Positions 8,836 to 16,790 of a DNA stretch of 64,000 nucleotides are shown here, piece by piece. This DNA comes from Palsa-504 sp963767565 (GTDB lineage Bacteria; Actinomycetota; Actinomycetes; Streptosporangiales; Streptosporangiaceae): NCBI GenBank assembly GCA_963767565.1, contig CAVYEG010000001.1, positions 513,530 through 577,529 of the forward strand. The letters run 5' to 3'. The notes under the pieces were generated by a model. That model searched no databases. It was not told where the DNA came from and worked only from the letters and a program-made list of their open reading frames with translations. Within the stretch, counting starts at the first letter, position 1, and each line of letters opens with the position of its first letter. The position numbers and the translations under genes are program-made.

Positions 8836-9837
8836 ATGGAAGACGCCGGGAGCCCGCTGCCGCCCCGGCTGGCCGATGCCCTGGCCGACTTCGAACGCCA
8901 CCTCAGATCCGAGCGGTCCCTGTCGGCGCATACCGTACGGGCCTACATCGGCGACGTCGGGTCGCTGCTCGAGCACGCGAGCCGCGGCGGTGCCGAGGCG
9001 CCCGGCGACCTCGGCCTGTCCCACCTGCGTGGCTGGCTGGCCAGCCAGCACGCCTCCGGAGCCGCGCGCACCAGCCTGGCCCGGCGCGGCGCGGCGGCCC
9101 GGGCCTTCACCGCCTTCGCCCACCGCAGCGGCTGGCTGGCCGCCGACCCGGGCCCGCAACTGGGCACGCTCAAGACCCGCCGCGCCCTCCCGCACGTGCT
9201 GCGCCAGGACGAGATCAAGGCGGTCCTAGACGGCGCCGAGCGCCACGCCCAGGCCGCCGCGCCCCAGGCCGCCGCGCCCCAGGCCGACGCCTCCCAGGCC
9301 GCCGGTGCCGCGGACGCGGCGGTCGAGGCCGCGGTCGCCCTGCGCGACGCCGCCGTCCTCGAACTCCTCTATGCCACTGGCATCCGGGTCAGCGAACTGT
9401 GCGGGCTGACCGCAGCCAGCTTCGACCACGACCGCCGGACCGTTCGGGTCAGGGGCAAGGGCGACAAGGAACGCACCGTCCCCGTCGGCCTGCCCGCCAT
9501 CCGCGCGGTGACCCGCTGGACGGAGACGGGCCGGCCTGTCCTGGCCACTCAGGCCAGCGGACCGGCCCTGTTCCTGGGCGTCCGCGGCGGTCGCCTGGAC
9601 CCCCGTACCGCCCGCCGGATCGTGCATGAGCGCCTGGGCGAGGCCGGCGCGTCCCGCGACACCGGCCCGCACGGCCTGCGCCACAGCGCCGCCACCCACC
9701 TGCTCGAAGGCGGCGCCGACCTGCGCAGCGTCCAGGAGATCCTGGGCCACTCATCGCCCGCGACCACCCAGATCTACACCCACGTGTCCATCGAGCGCCT
9801 CAAGTCCAGTTACCGCCAGGCCCATCCCCGCGCCTAG
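8836..9837 (+). CDS. xerC: Tyrosine recombinase XerC
   Basis: 333 residues. It has an N-terminal SAM-like core-binding domain (FERHLRSERSLSAHTVRAYI) and a C-terminal catalytic domain with the pentad: Arg in ATGIRVSEL, Lys in RGKGDKERTVP, HGLRHSAATHLL, LGHSS, and Tyr in TTQIYTHV. XerC with XerD resolves chromosome dimers at dif, and the location after dprA is typical for actinobacteria. An Ala/Gln-rich insertion (AAPQ repeats, about residues 140-160) between the two domains is unusual. The start is ATG 8836; an in-frame GTG at 8821 is also possible. It overlaps the convergent pseudogene by four bases. Confidence 0.88.
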   Translation: MEDAGSPLPPRLADALADFERHLRSERSLSAHTVRAYIGDVGSLLEHASRGGAEAPGDLGLSHLRGWLASQHASGAARTSLARRGAAARAFTAFAHRSGWLAADPGPQLGTLKTRRALPHVLRQDEIKAVLDGAERHAQAAAPQAAAPQADASQAAGAADAAVEAAVALRDAAVLELLYATGIRVSELCGLTAASFDHDRRTVRVRGKGDKERTVPVGLPAIRAVTRWTETGRPVLATQASGPALFLGVRGGRLDPRTARRIVHERLGEAGASRDTGPHGLRHSAATHLLEGGADLRSVQEILGHSSPATTQIYTHVSIERLKSSYRQAHPRA

Positions 9838-10485
9838 CAGACGTACAGCTCATGCCAGACCGTGGCCGGCGCGGGCTGCCCGGTGCCGAAGTCCGGTGAC
9901 TGGTCGGCGGCGATCCACGCCCATCCGGCATACCCTCCGGTCAACAGCGCAGGCGAGGTGTATGCGCTGCCGAGCGGGTCGGCGGTCGCGTAGCTCGTGG
10001 ACAGCACGCTCGACAGGCTCTGGGTCAGCAACTCGAACCGCACCGAAGTGCCGGGCTCCAAGCCGAAGACGTCGGCCGTGACCGGAGCCCGGCAACGCAG
10101 CTGGCCAGTGCCGTTGACACCGAACAGCGGCGGCGCGCTGACCGTCGCCTGAGCCCACAGCGTGCTGGAGCCTCCGGTCGGGGACTGCGGATCGGCGGCC
10201 ACCCAGACCGGCCCGGCAGCGGCCAGGTTGTAGAAGTCCCAGCTGATGTCGCCGTACTAGTTCGCCCGGACGGTCACTTCGGGGTTCAGGGATTCCAGGC
10301 CAGGGTTACTGAGAACGCTGAGATCGACGCTGGTCCCGGGGGTGAACCCGGTTCCGCTGACCCCGACCACTCCTGGCCCGCCCGAGGCGTCAATCGACCC
10401 CTCGGTGGCGTCGGCTGGGGCCGCGGCCCGCCAATGCCACCGCGCCGCTCAGCAAGAGGATTCTGATTCCGCGTACCTGCTTCAT
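9834..10485 (-). pseudogene. Secreted Ig/IPT-like protein, broken by frameshift and stop
   Basis: On the minus strand an ATG at 10485 starts a signal peptide (MKQVRGIRILLLSGAVALAG) that runs out of frame after about 20 residues. The next frame continues as a beta-rich extracellular domain (VVGVSGTGFTPGTSVDLSV) and reaches an in-frame TAG at 10258-10260 after VTVRAN. The same frame then reopens (YGDISWDFYNLAAAGPVWVA) and ends at 9834 with LYVC. The pieces together make one secreted protein of about 215 residues with two beta-sandwich-like modules. Either the gene is decaying or two sequence errors occurred. Function unknown. Confidence 0.6.
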
Positions 10486-10962
10486 GAGTCCGTCCGTTAA
10501 AGTCGAGCCCGTTACCTCCCGGGCGCCCTGATATGAGCAGGGGTACGCATGATTAGCCGGGGCGGGTTCAAGCGGAATGAAACCCGCATTTCAGCACGTT
10601 ATAGCGGTGTGGAACCGGGGTCGCACTCCGCTGCGAGCCGCCCCGCTGCCCGGCCCCCGCTGCCCGGCACCGCCGCCGAAGCCACCCGCCCGTCGAGGCA
10701 GCCCAACGGCAAACTGCGTCAGCCCCCCGGAACGTCAAGTATCCTTGATGGCGGTCGCCTAGCCGCGCCTGATAGGCGTGCGCTCGGCGGCTAAATCGCG
10801 TGCCCGCTCGCTGACCGGAAGTGAACCAACTCCCGGCGGGACGCGCCGCTCGGTCCGCTGGCCGCCAGGCCAGCCGCAGGCGCGTCAGTCACGGGCACCA
10901 GGAACCAACCGAGCAGCGCCGCGCCTGAAAACCGCGGCGCACGAAGGAAAGGGACCGGCCCA
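10486..10962. other. Intergenic region upstream of rpsB
   Basis: 477 bases without a convincing gene. The minus-strand secreted pseudogene and rpsB diverge from here, so promoters for both are expected. A short hairpin (CGCCT/AGGCG near 10,757-10,779) and TATCCT near 10,740 are visible, but no well-spaced -35/-10 pair. A leader region that regulates ribosomal protein S2 is possible; I cannot identify one. The open frames here are Pro/Arg-rich shadows. Confidence 0.4.
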
Positions 10963-12156
10963 ATGGCTCAGGTCGTCAGCATGAAGCAGCTCCTGGAGAG
11001 CGGCGTCCACTTCGGGCACCAGACCAGGCGCTGGAACCCGAAGATGAAGCGCTACATCTTCACCGAGCGCAACGGCATCTACATCATCGACCTCCAGCAG
11101 TCGCTGGACTACATCGACCGCGCGTACGAGTTCATCAAGGAGACCGTCGCGCACGGCGGCACCATCTTGTACGTGGGCACCAAGAAGCAGGCCCAGGAGG
11201 CCATCGCCGAACAGGCCCGCCGCGTCGGGATGCCGTTCGTCAACCAGCGCTGGCTGGGCGGGATGCTGACCAACTTCTCCACCGTCTACAAGCGGCTGCA
11301 GCGGCTCAAGGAGCTGGAAGAGATCGACTTCGGCGACGTGGCCGGCTCCGGCATGACCAAGAAGGAGCTGCTCCACCTGCGCCGTGAGCACGACAAGCTG
11401 GACCGGACGCTCGGCGGGATCAGGGACATGGCCCGCGTGCCCAGCGCCATCTGGGTGGTGGACACCAAGAAGGAGCACATCGCGGTCAACGAGGCGCGCA
11501 AGCTCGGCATCCCGGTGGTGGCCATCCTCGACACCAACTGCGATCCGGACGAGGTCAACTACCCGATTCCGGGCAACGACGACGCGATCCGCAGTGTCGC
11601 CCTGCTGACCAGGGTGGTGGCCGACGCAGTGGCCGAAGGCCTGATCGCCCGGGCCGGCGCGGCCGGCGCCGACGAGAAGCCGTCCGGCGATCACGTGGCC
11701 ATCGAGGAGCCGCTGGCGGAGTGGGAGCGCGAGCTGCTCCAGGGCTCCGCCTCTGCGGCCGCCCCAGCGCAAACGGCCGACACGGCCGACACCGCTGAAG
11801 AGGCCCCCCTGGCTGACACGCCGGAGGTGGCCGCGGCCGTGGCCGAGGCGACCCCGGAGATCAACGCCGAGTCCGCGATCACCACCGACGAGGCCGCGGC
11901 GGCCGACGAGGCCGACGACCTGGCGGACATCGCAGAGACCGCCGAGGCCGCCGAGCAGGCCGACGAGACCTCAGCCCAGGCCGCGGAGCCGACCGCGGAG
12001 GTCACCGAGGTCGCCGGGCCGGCCCCCGAGGCCGCCGCGGCCGCCGAGGCCGACGTGCTTTCCGAGCCGATCGCCCAGGCCGCGGAGATCGTCGAGACCC
12101 CGGCCGTCGAGACCCCGGCCGACGAGACCACGGCCGACGAGACCACGGCCGAGTAG
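10963..12156 (+). CDS. rpsB: 30S ribosomal protein S2 with long acidic C-terminal extension
   Basis: 397 residues, against about 240-300 usually. Residues 1-235 are standard S2 (MKQLLESGVHFGHQTRRWNP, VGTKKQAQEAI, NQRWLGGMLTNF, IPVVAILDTNCDPD). After WERELLQ near residue 255, an added tail of about 140 residues consists almost only of Ala, Glu, Asp, Thr and Pro, ending in VETP/ADETT repeats. S2 binds the 30S head-platform junction near S1's usual site. The tail is probably disordered and negatively charged. RBS GAAAGG lies about 10 bases before the ATG. It heads the rpsB-tsf-pyrH-frr-cdsA cluster. Confidence 0.95.
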   Translation: MAQVVSMKQLLESGVHFGHQTRRWNPKMKRYIFTERNGIYIIDLQQSLDYIDRAYEFIKETVAHGGTILYVGTKKQAQEAIAEQARRVGMPFVNQRWLGGMLTNFSTVYKRLQRLKELEEIDFGDVAGSGMTKKELLHLRREHDKLDRTLGGIRDMARVPSAIWVVDTKKEHIAVNEARKLGIPVVAILDTNCDPDEVNYPIPGNDDAIRSVALLTRVVADAVAEGLIARAGAAGADEKPSGDHVAIEEPLAEWERELLQGSASAAAPAQTADTADTAEEAPLADTPEVAAAVAEATPEINAESAITTDEAAAADEADDLADIAETAEAAEQADETSAQAAEPTAEVTEVAGPAPEAAAAAEADVLSEPIAQAAEIVETPAVETPADETTADETTAE

Positions 12157-12203
12157 ACGGCGGACCAGGACGCGAGATTTAAGACATAGCGAGAGACGAG
12201 GAA

Positions 12204-13040
12204 ATGGCGAATTTCACTGCCGCTGACGTCAAGCGGCTTCGCGAGCAGACCGGCGCCGGCATGATGGACTGCAAGAACGCGCTGGCCGAGGCCGACGGCG
12301 ACCTCGAGGCCGCGGTCGAGCTGCTCCGCCTCAAGGGCGCCAAGGACGTGAACAAGCGGGCCACCCGCACCGCGGCCAACGGCCTGGTCACGGCCGAGCG
12401 CGACGGCACCTCGGCCGGCGTGCTGGTCGAGCTGAACTGCGAGACCGACTTCGTGGCCAAGACCGACCTGTTCCAGGAGACGGCCAAGCTGATCGCCCGG
12501 GCCGCCACGGCGACCAAGGCCGGCGACCGGCTGACCCTGCTGCAGGCCGAGGCCCGGCCCGGCACCACGGTCGAGCAGCTCATCGACGAGGCGGGCGCCA
12601 GCCTGAAGGAGAAGCTGGAGCTCGGCCGGTACGCCCGCTTCGAGGGCGGCTACGTCGACAGCTACCTGCACCGCAGCGACGCGGCCCTGCCGCCCACCCT
12701 GGGCGTGCTGATCCAGCTCGACTCCGACAACGCCGAAGTCGCCAAGGATCTCGCCCAGCAAGTCGCCGCCATGCGCCCGCTGTACGTGACCCGCGAGGAC
12801 GTCCCCGCCGACGTGGTGGAGAAGGAGCGGCGGATCGCCGAGCAGATCACCCGCGACGAAGGCAAGCCCGAGCAGGCCATCGGCAAGATCGTCGAGGGCC
12901 GGCTGGGCGCCTACTTCAAGGACGTCGTGCTGGTCGAGCAGGCCTTCGTGAAGGAGCAGAAGACCACGATCAAGCAGGTCCTCGCGCAGCACGGCCTCGC
13001 CGTGACCGCCTTCGCCAGGTTCCAGGTCGGCCAGGCCTAA
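12204..13040 (+). CDS. tsf: Elongation factor Ts
   Basis: 278 residues beginning MANFTAADVKRLREQTGAGM, with the N-terminal UBA-like domain followed by LNCETDFVAKT, the canonical EF-Ts signature, and the dimerisation region. It is the nucleotide exchange factor for EF-Tu. It has the complete family length and sits 47 bases after rpsB and 5 bases before pyrH, within one expected transcript. Confidence 0.97.
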   Translation: MANFTAADVKRLREQTGAGMMDCKNALAEADGDLEAAVELLRLKGAKDVNKRATRTAANGLVTAERDGTSAGVLVELNCETDFVAKTDLFQETAKLIARAATATKAGDRLTLLQAEARPGTTVEQLIDEAGASLKEKLELGRYARFEGGYVDSYLHRSDAALPPTLGVLIQLDSDNAEVAKDLAQQVAAMRPLYVTREDVPADVVEKERRIAEQITRDEGKPEQAIGKIVEGRLGAYFKDVVLVEQAFVKEQKTTIKQVLAQHGLAVTAFARFQVGQA

Positions 13041-13045
13041 CGCAT

Positions 13046-13822
13046 ATGCCGGAATCCGGACTCGCGGGAGTGCTGCATCCGAGCTGGCATCGGGTGGTGC
13101 TGAAGCTGTCCGGCGGGCTGTTCGCGGGCAATGAGCCCCTGGGCATCTCGCCGGACGTGGTAGCCCACCTCGCCGCCGAGATCATCGCCGCGGTGAAGGA
13201 CGGCGTCCAGGTCGCCGCGGTGGTGGGCGGCGGCAACATGTTCCGCGGCGCGGCCCTGGCCGAGCGAGGCATCGACCGGGCCCGCGCCGACTACATGGGC
13301 ATGCTCAGCACGGTCATCAACTGCCTGGCCCTGCAGGACGTGCTGGAGAAGGACGGCGTGGACACCCGGGTCCAGACCGCCATCACCATGGGCCAGGTGG
13401 CCGAGGCCTACATCCCGCGCCGGGCCATCAGGCACCTGGAAAAGGGCCGGGTGGTGATCTTCGGGGCCGGTCTTGGCGCGCCGTATTTCTCCACCGACAC
13501 CGCGGCCGCCCAGCGGGCCCTGGAGATCGGCGCCGACGCGGTACTCAAGGGCACCAAGGTCGACGGCGTCTACGACGCCGACCCGCACACCAACCCGGAC
13601 GCGGTGCGCTTCGACCGCCTGGACTACGCCACCTACCTCAGCCGCGGGCTGAAGGTGATGGACACCACGGCGGTCAGCCTGTGCATGGATAACGGCATGC
13701 CGATCGTGGTGTTCGCCCTGATGGACGAGGGCAACGTGGTCCGGGCCATCCGCGGTGAGAAGGTGGGCACGCTGATCGCCCCGCCGGGTGACGATCTCCG
13801 CCGGCCAGGCGCCAGCGGCTAA
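13046..13822 (+). CDS. pyrH: Uridylate kinase (UMP kinase)
   Basis: 258 residues. It has the amino-acid-kinase fold: WHRVVLKLSGGLFAG, AAVVGGGNMFRG, the regulatory region DYMGMLSTVINCLALQD, IFGAGLGAPYFSTDTAA, and LKGTKVDGVYDADP. It phosphorylates UMP to UDP in pyrimidine nucleotide synthesis. The tail beyond the core is short (about 15 residues). Five bases separate it from tsf. Confidence 0.97.
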   Translation: MPESGLAGVLHPSWHRVVLKLSGGLFAGNEPLGISPDVVAHLAAEIIAAVKDGVQVAAVVGGGNMFRGAALAERGIDRARADYMGMLSTVINCLALQDVLEKDGVDTRVQTAITMGQVAEAYIPRRAIRHLEKGRVVIFGAGLGAPYFSTDTAAAQRALEIGADAVLKGTKVDGVYDADPHTNPDAVRFDRLDYATYLSRGLKVMDTTAVSLCMDNGMPIVVFALMDEGNVVRAIRGEKVGTLIAPPGDDLRRPGASG

Positions 13823-13855
13823 GCTCCATAGGCACAGCGAGTAAAACGGAGCCGA

Positions 13856-14416
13856 ATGATGATCGATGACACGCTCTTCGAAGCCGAGGAGAAGATGGAC
13901 AAGGCCGTCACGGTCGCCAAGGAGGAGTTCGCCGTCATCCGGACCGGCCGGGCCCATCCGTCCATGTTCAGCAAGATCACGGTCGACTACTACGGCACCC
14001 AGACCCCGGTGAACCAGCTCGCTTCGTTCCACGTTCCCGAGCCGCGGATGGTGGTCATCCAGCCGTTCGACAAGAACTCGCTGGGCGCCATCGAGCGGGC
14101 CATCAGGAACAGCGACCTGAGCGTCAACCCGGCCAACGACGGCGCCATCATCAGGATCGTGCTGCCCGAGCTGACCGAGGAGCGCCGCCGCGAGTACATC
14201 AAGACCGCCCGGCACAAGGCCGAGGACGGCCGCGTCGCGATCAGGAACATCAGGCGGCACGCCAAGGACACGCTGGGCAAGATGATGAGGAACGGCGACG
14301 CGCCAGAAGACGACGTGCGCCGGGCCGAGCGCGAACTCGACGAGCTCACCCACACCTACGAAGCGCAGGTGGATGAGCTGCTCAAACACAAGGAATCCGA
14401 GCTCCTCGAGGTCTAA
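13856..14416 (+). CDS. frr: Ribosome recycling factor
   Basis: 186 residues, standard length. Diagnostic blocks are EEKMDKAV, IRTGRAHPSMF, DYYGTQTPVNQLASF, NDGAIIRI, LPELTEERRREY and IRNIRRHAKD. With EF-G it splits post-termination ribosomes. Two adjacent ATGs (13856 and 13859) could both serve. The stop TAA at 14414-14416 abuts the TTG proposed for cdsA. Confidence 0.97.
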   Translation: MMIDDTLFEAEEKMDKAVTVAKEEFAVIRTGRAHPSMFSKITVDYYGTQTPVNQLASFHVPEPRMVVIQPFDKNSLGAIERAIRNSDLSVNPANDGAIIRIVLPELTEERRREYIKTARHKAEDGRVAIRNIRRHAKDTLGKMMRNGDAPEDDVRRAERELDELTHTYEAQVDELLKHKESELLEV

Positions 14417-15498
14417 TTGGACAGTGCGCCGACCGGCACCGAGCCAGCCGAGCCCACGGAGCCCCCCGAGCCAGCGGAGCCCCCGAGCCCACGGAGCCCG
14501 CCGAGCTCACGAAGCCCGCCGAGCTCACGAAGCCCGCGGAGCTTAAGGAGCCCGAGGCAGCCACCGAACAAAGGCGGCCGGCCGGGCGCACCGGACGTAA
14601 CCTGCCCGTCGCCATCGGCGTGGGCGCGGGCCTGGGCGGCCTGGTCGTGCTCACGCTGCTCACGGTCAAGGCCACCTTCCTGCTCTACGTCGGCATCGCC
14701 TTGGCCCTGGCCCTGACCGAACTAGCCTCGGCCCTCGCCAAGCGCGACATCAACATCCCGGTCATCCCGGTCGCGGCCGGCGGCGCGGCGGTCCTGACCT
14801 GCACGTACTGGCTGGGCTCCCGGCCCGCCCTGGCCGCGCTGGCCCTGAGCGTGGTCGTCATCTTCGCCTGGCGGCTCTCTGCTCCGCTCGCTTCCGGGGC
14901 GCTGTGGATGCGCTCGCTTCCCTCGTCGCTCGCTTCGCTCGCTGCTGCGTCCAGACAGCGCAGCGCCCCTCCAGCTCGCTCGGCCGGCGGCACCACCGGC
15001 TACGTCAAGGACGTAACGGCCGGGGTGTTCGCCCTGGCCTACATCCCGTTCCTGGCCTCGTTCGTGGCCTACATGCTGGCGCCCGCCGACGGCCCGCGCC
15101 GGGTGCTGACCTTCGTCATCCTCACCATCGCCAGCGACATCGGCGGCTACTTCGCCGGGATCGCTCTCGGCCGCCACAAGATGGCCCCGCTCATCAGCCC
15201 GAAGAAGACCTGGGAGGGCTTCGCCGGCTCGACCCTGGCCTGCCTGGCCGCCGGGGCGCTCTGCCTGGACTTCCTGCTGCACGCCCACGTCTGGCAGGGC
15301 CTGCTCACCGGCGCCGCCGCCGTGCTCGCCGCCACCGTCGGCGACCTGGTGGAATCCATGATCAAGCGGGACCTCGACATCAAGGACATGGGCACCCTGC
15401 TGCCCGGCCACGGCGGCGTCCTGGAACGCCTCGATTCCCTGCTGGTGTGCGCCCCCGTGATCTGGCTCCTGCTCTACCTGTTCGTCCCGGCCCACTAG
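14417..15498 (+). CDS. cdsA: Phosphatidate cytidylyltransferase, frameshifted near N-terminus
   Basis: The catalytic region 14620-15498 is open and complete: about eight membrane segments and the C-terminal CDP-diglyceride synthase signature (VGDLVESMIKRDLDIKD, LPGHGGVLERLDS). The likely start is TTG 14417, with GAGG at 14408-14411, encoding a Pro/Glu-rich N-terminus. That frame meets the catalytic frame only if one C is added to the five-C run at 14480-14484; the same sequence upstream has six C (14462-14467). This looks like a homopolymer indel. An in-frame insertion of about 40 residues lies between membrane segments (14,880-14,990). The product makes CDP-diacylglycerol for phospholipid synthesis. 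Confidence 0.85.
14881..14990. repeat. Palindromic in-frame insertion inside cdsA
   Basis: Between FAWRLSAP and GGTTGYVKD of CdsA lies a segment with inverted 9-bp arms GGGGCGCTG (14896-14904) and CAGCGCCCC (14961-14969) and a centre of CGCTCGCTTC-type repeats. It encodes a Ser/Ala/Leu/Arg-rich loop with no resemblance to CdsA. The structure suggests a palindromic repeat element that landed in frame. Confidence 0.5.
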
Positions 15499-15583
15499 GG
15501 CCGACGACCTGAGGCCAACGACCCGAGGGCCAACGACTCGAGGGCCAACGACCTAAGGCCCGACGACCTAAGGCCCGACGACC
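15496..15583 (+). repeat. 14-15-bp tandem repeat spanning the cdsA stop
   Basis: Six imperfect copies of TNAGGCCNACGACC begin with the cdsA stop codon itself (TAGGGCCGACGACC at 15496). Copies start TAG, TGA, CGA, CGA, TAA and TAA. The last two overlap the 3' end of the convergent SUFU-domain gene. Confidence 0.85.
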
Positions 15584-16659
15584 CAGCTGCGGCGCTCGGC
15601 GGCCAGCCGGCTGATCAGGCTGGCCGAGCCCCGTTCCTTGGCCAGCTGCCGGTCCCGTTCGGAGATCGGCACGATCCACAGCCAGCGGACCGGGTCCCCG
15701 CCGAAGGTGAAGCCGGACAGGTCCGGCGGCTCGGGCCCGGCCAGCTGGCCGGGCGCGTCAAGCAGCAGCACCGCCTCCGAGCCGCCACCGAGCGGGAACG
15801 TGGACGGCTCGTGGTACCAGCGCACGCTGTGCCCGGGGCCGAACCAGGTCACGGCGTGCCACGGGTAGGTGGCCAGCCACAGGAACACCCGGGCCGCCTG
15901 CGCGCTGGGCAGCGTGGTGGCCAGCGCCAGCTCGATCCGGGCGTAGCCGCTCGGGTCGTCGAGCACCTGCTCCACCACCGGCATCCGCTGGCTGCTCATG
16001 CCCACCGTGGACAGCACCGTGTAGGGCCGGCCCGGGGTCGGCGGCCGTTCGGTCACCCCGGTCAGCGGCTGCTTGCCGGCCGAGGCGTCCCAGTAGTGCC
16101 CGCCCGGGCCGAGCCTGGGCAGCAGGTGGCCGAGCAGCCCCTGCTGGAACTGGCTCCAGCCGTTACCCGACTGGCGCCACCGCCAGTAGGCCCGGGAGCG
16201 TTCCAGCCGGGGCGCGAGCCCCTCCATGGCGTCGTCCAGCGACCAGCCGAACGGCGTCTGCCCGATCGCGTCGCTGCTGTAGCCGGGCATGCCGCGCTCG
16301 GAGTCGGACCAGCCGGCGATCACCGCCACCGGCCGCCCGTGCTCCAGGATGGCCACCCCGTCGCCCTCCTCGAACCACAGCGCCTCCAGCGACCCCGCCT
16401 GCAGCGGCGGCCGCCCGCCGGGATGCTTGGTCCGCGCTGTGGGCATCAGCGGCGCCCGCCCGGCGTCCAGCCGGACCTGGTCGGTGGCGGGCGGCGCGGG
16501 CCGGTGGTTGGCGATCCAGGTCGCCGAGATCGCGGCGCTGTCGTCGTGCAGGTAAGCGGCCGTGACCTGCCCGTCGTACTCCACCGTGACCTTACGGCTC
16601 CCGTACGGGCTGAAGCTCTCCAGCAGTGTGACCGGTCCCTCCGGATACGACATGGCCAT
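15568..16659 (-). CDS. SUFU (Suppressor of fused)-domain protein
   Basis: 363 residues from the ATG at 16659; ATG 16653 and a longer GTG at 16713 are alternatives, and no strong RBS decides. The C-terminal half matches the bacterial SUFU-like family: YTVLSTVGMSSQRMPV, RIELALATTLPS, WLATYPWHAVTWFGPGH, VLLLDAP and WLWIVPISERDRQLA. The N-terminal half (WFEEGDGVAILEHGRPVAVI, RSRAYWRWRQSGNGWS) is a separate domain. Bacterial SUFU proteins are often immunity proteins for secreted toxins, but no toxin gene is next to this one. Its stop lies in the repeats behind cdsA. Confidence 0.75.
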   Translation of the reverse strand: MAMSYPEGPVTLLESFSPYGSRKVTVEYDGQVTAAYLHDDSAAISATWIANHRPAPPATDQVRLDAGRAPLMPTARTKHPGGRPPLQAGSLEALWFEEGDGVAILEHGRPVAVIAGWSDSERGMPGYSSDAIGQTPFGWSLDDAMEGLAPRLERSRAYWRWRQSGNGWSQFQQGLLGHLLPRLGPGGHYWDASAGKQPLTGVTERPPTPGRPYTVLSTVGMSSQRMPVVEQVLDDPSGYARIELALATTLPSAQAARVFLWLATYPWHAVTWFGPGHSVRWYHEPSTFPLGGGSEAVLLLDAPGQLAGPEPPDLSGFTFGGDPVRWLWIVPISERDRQLAKERGSASLISRLAAERRSWVVGP

Positions 16660-16790
16660 GAACGAAATGTACTGACTTAACCGCACAGCTGAAACCCTGC
16701 CCGTGCCGCTCACGCTGGCCGGCCGGCCTAGGCGGCCGATCCTCCGTCCTATCCTGGTGGGGCCCGAATCTTTTGACCGAACGGAGCTCG

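Noticed and set aside
10549..10794. Small ORF before rpsB
   Set aside because: No ribosome site, Pro/Arg-rich, no homologue recognised.
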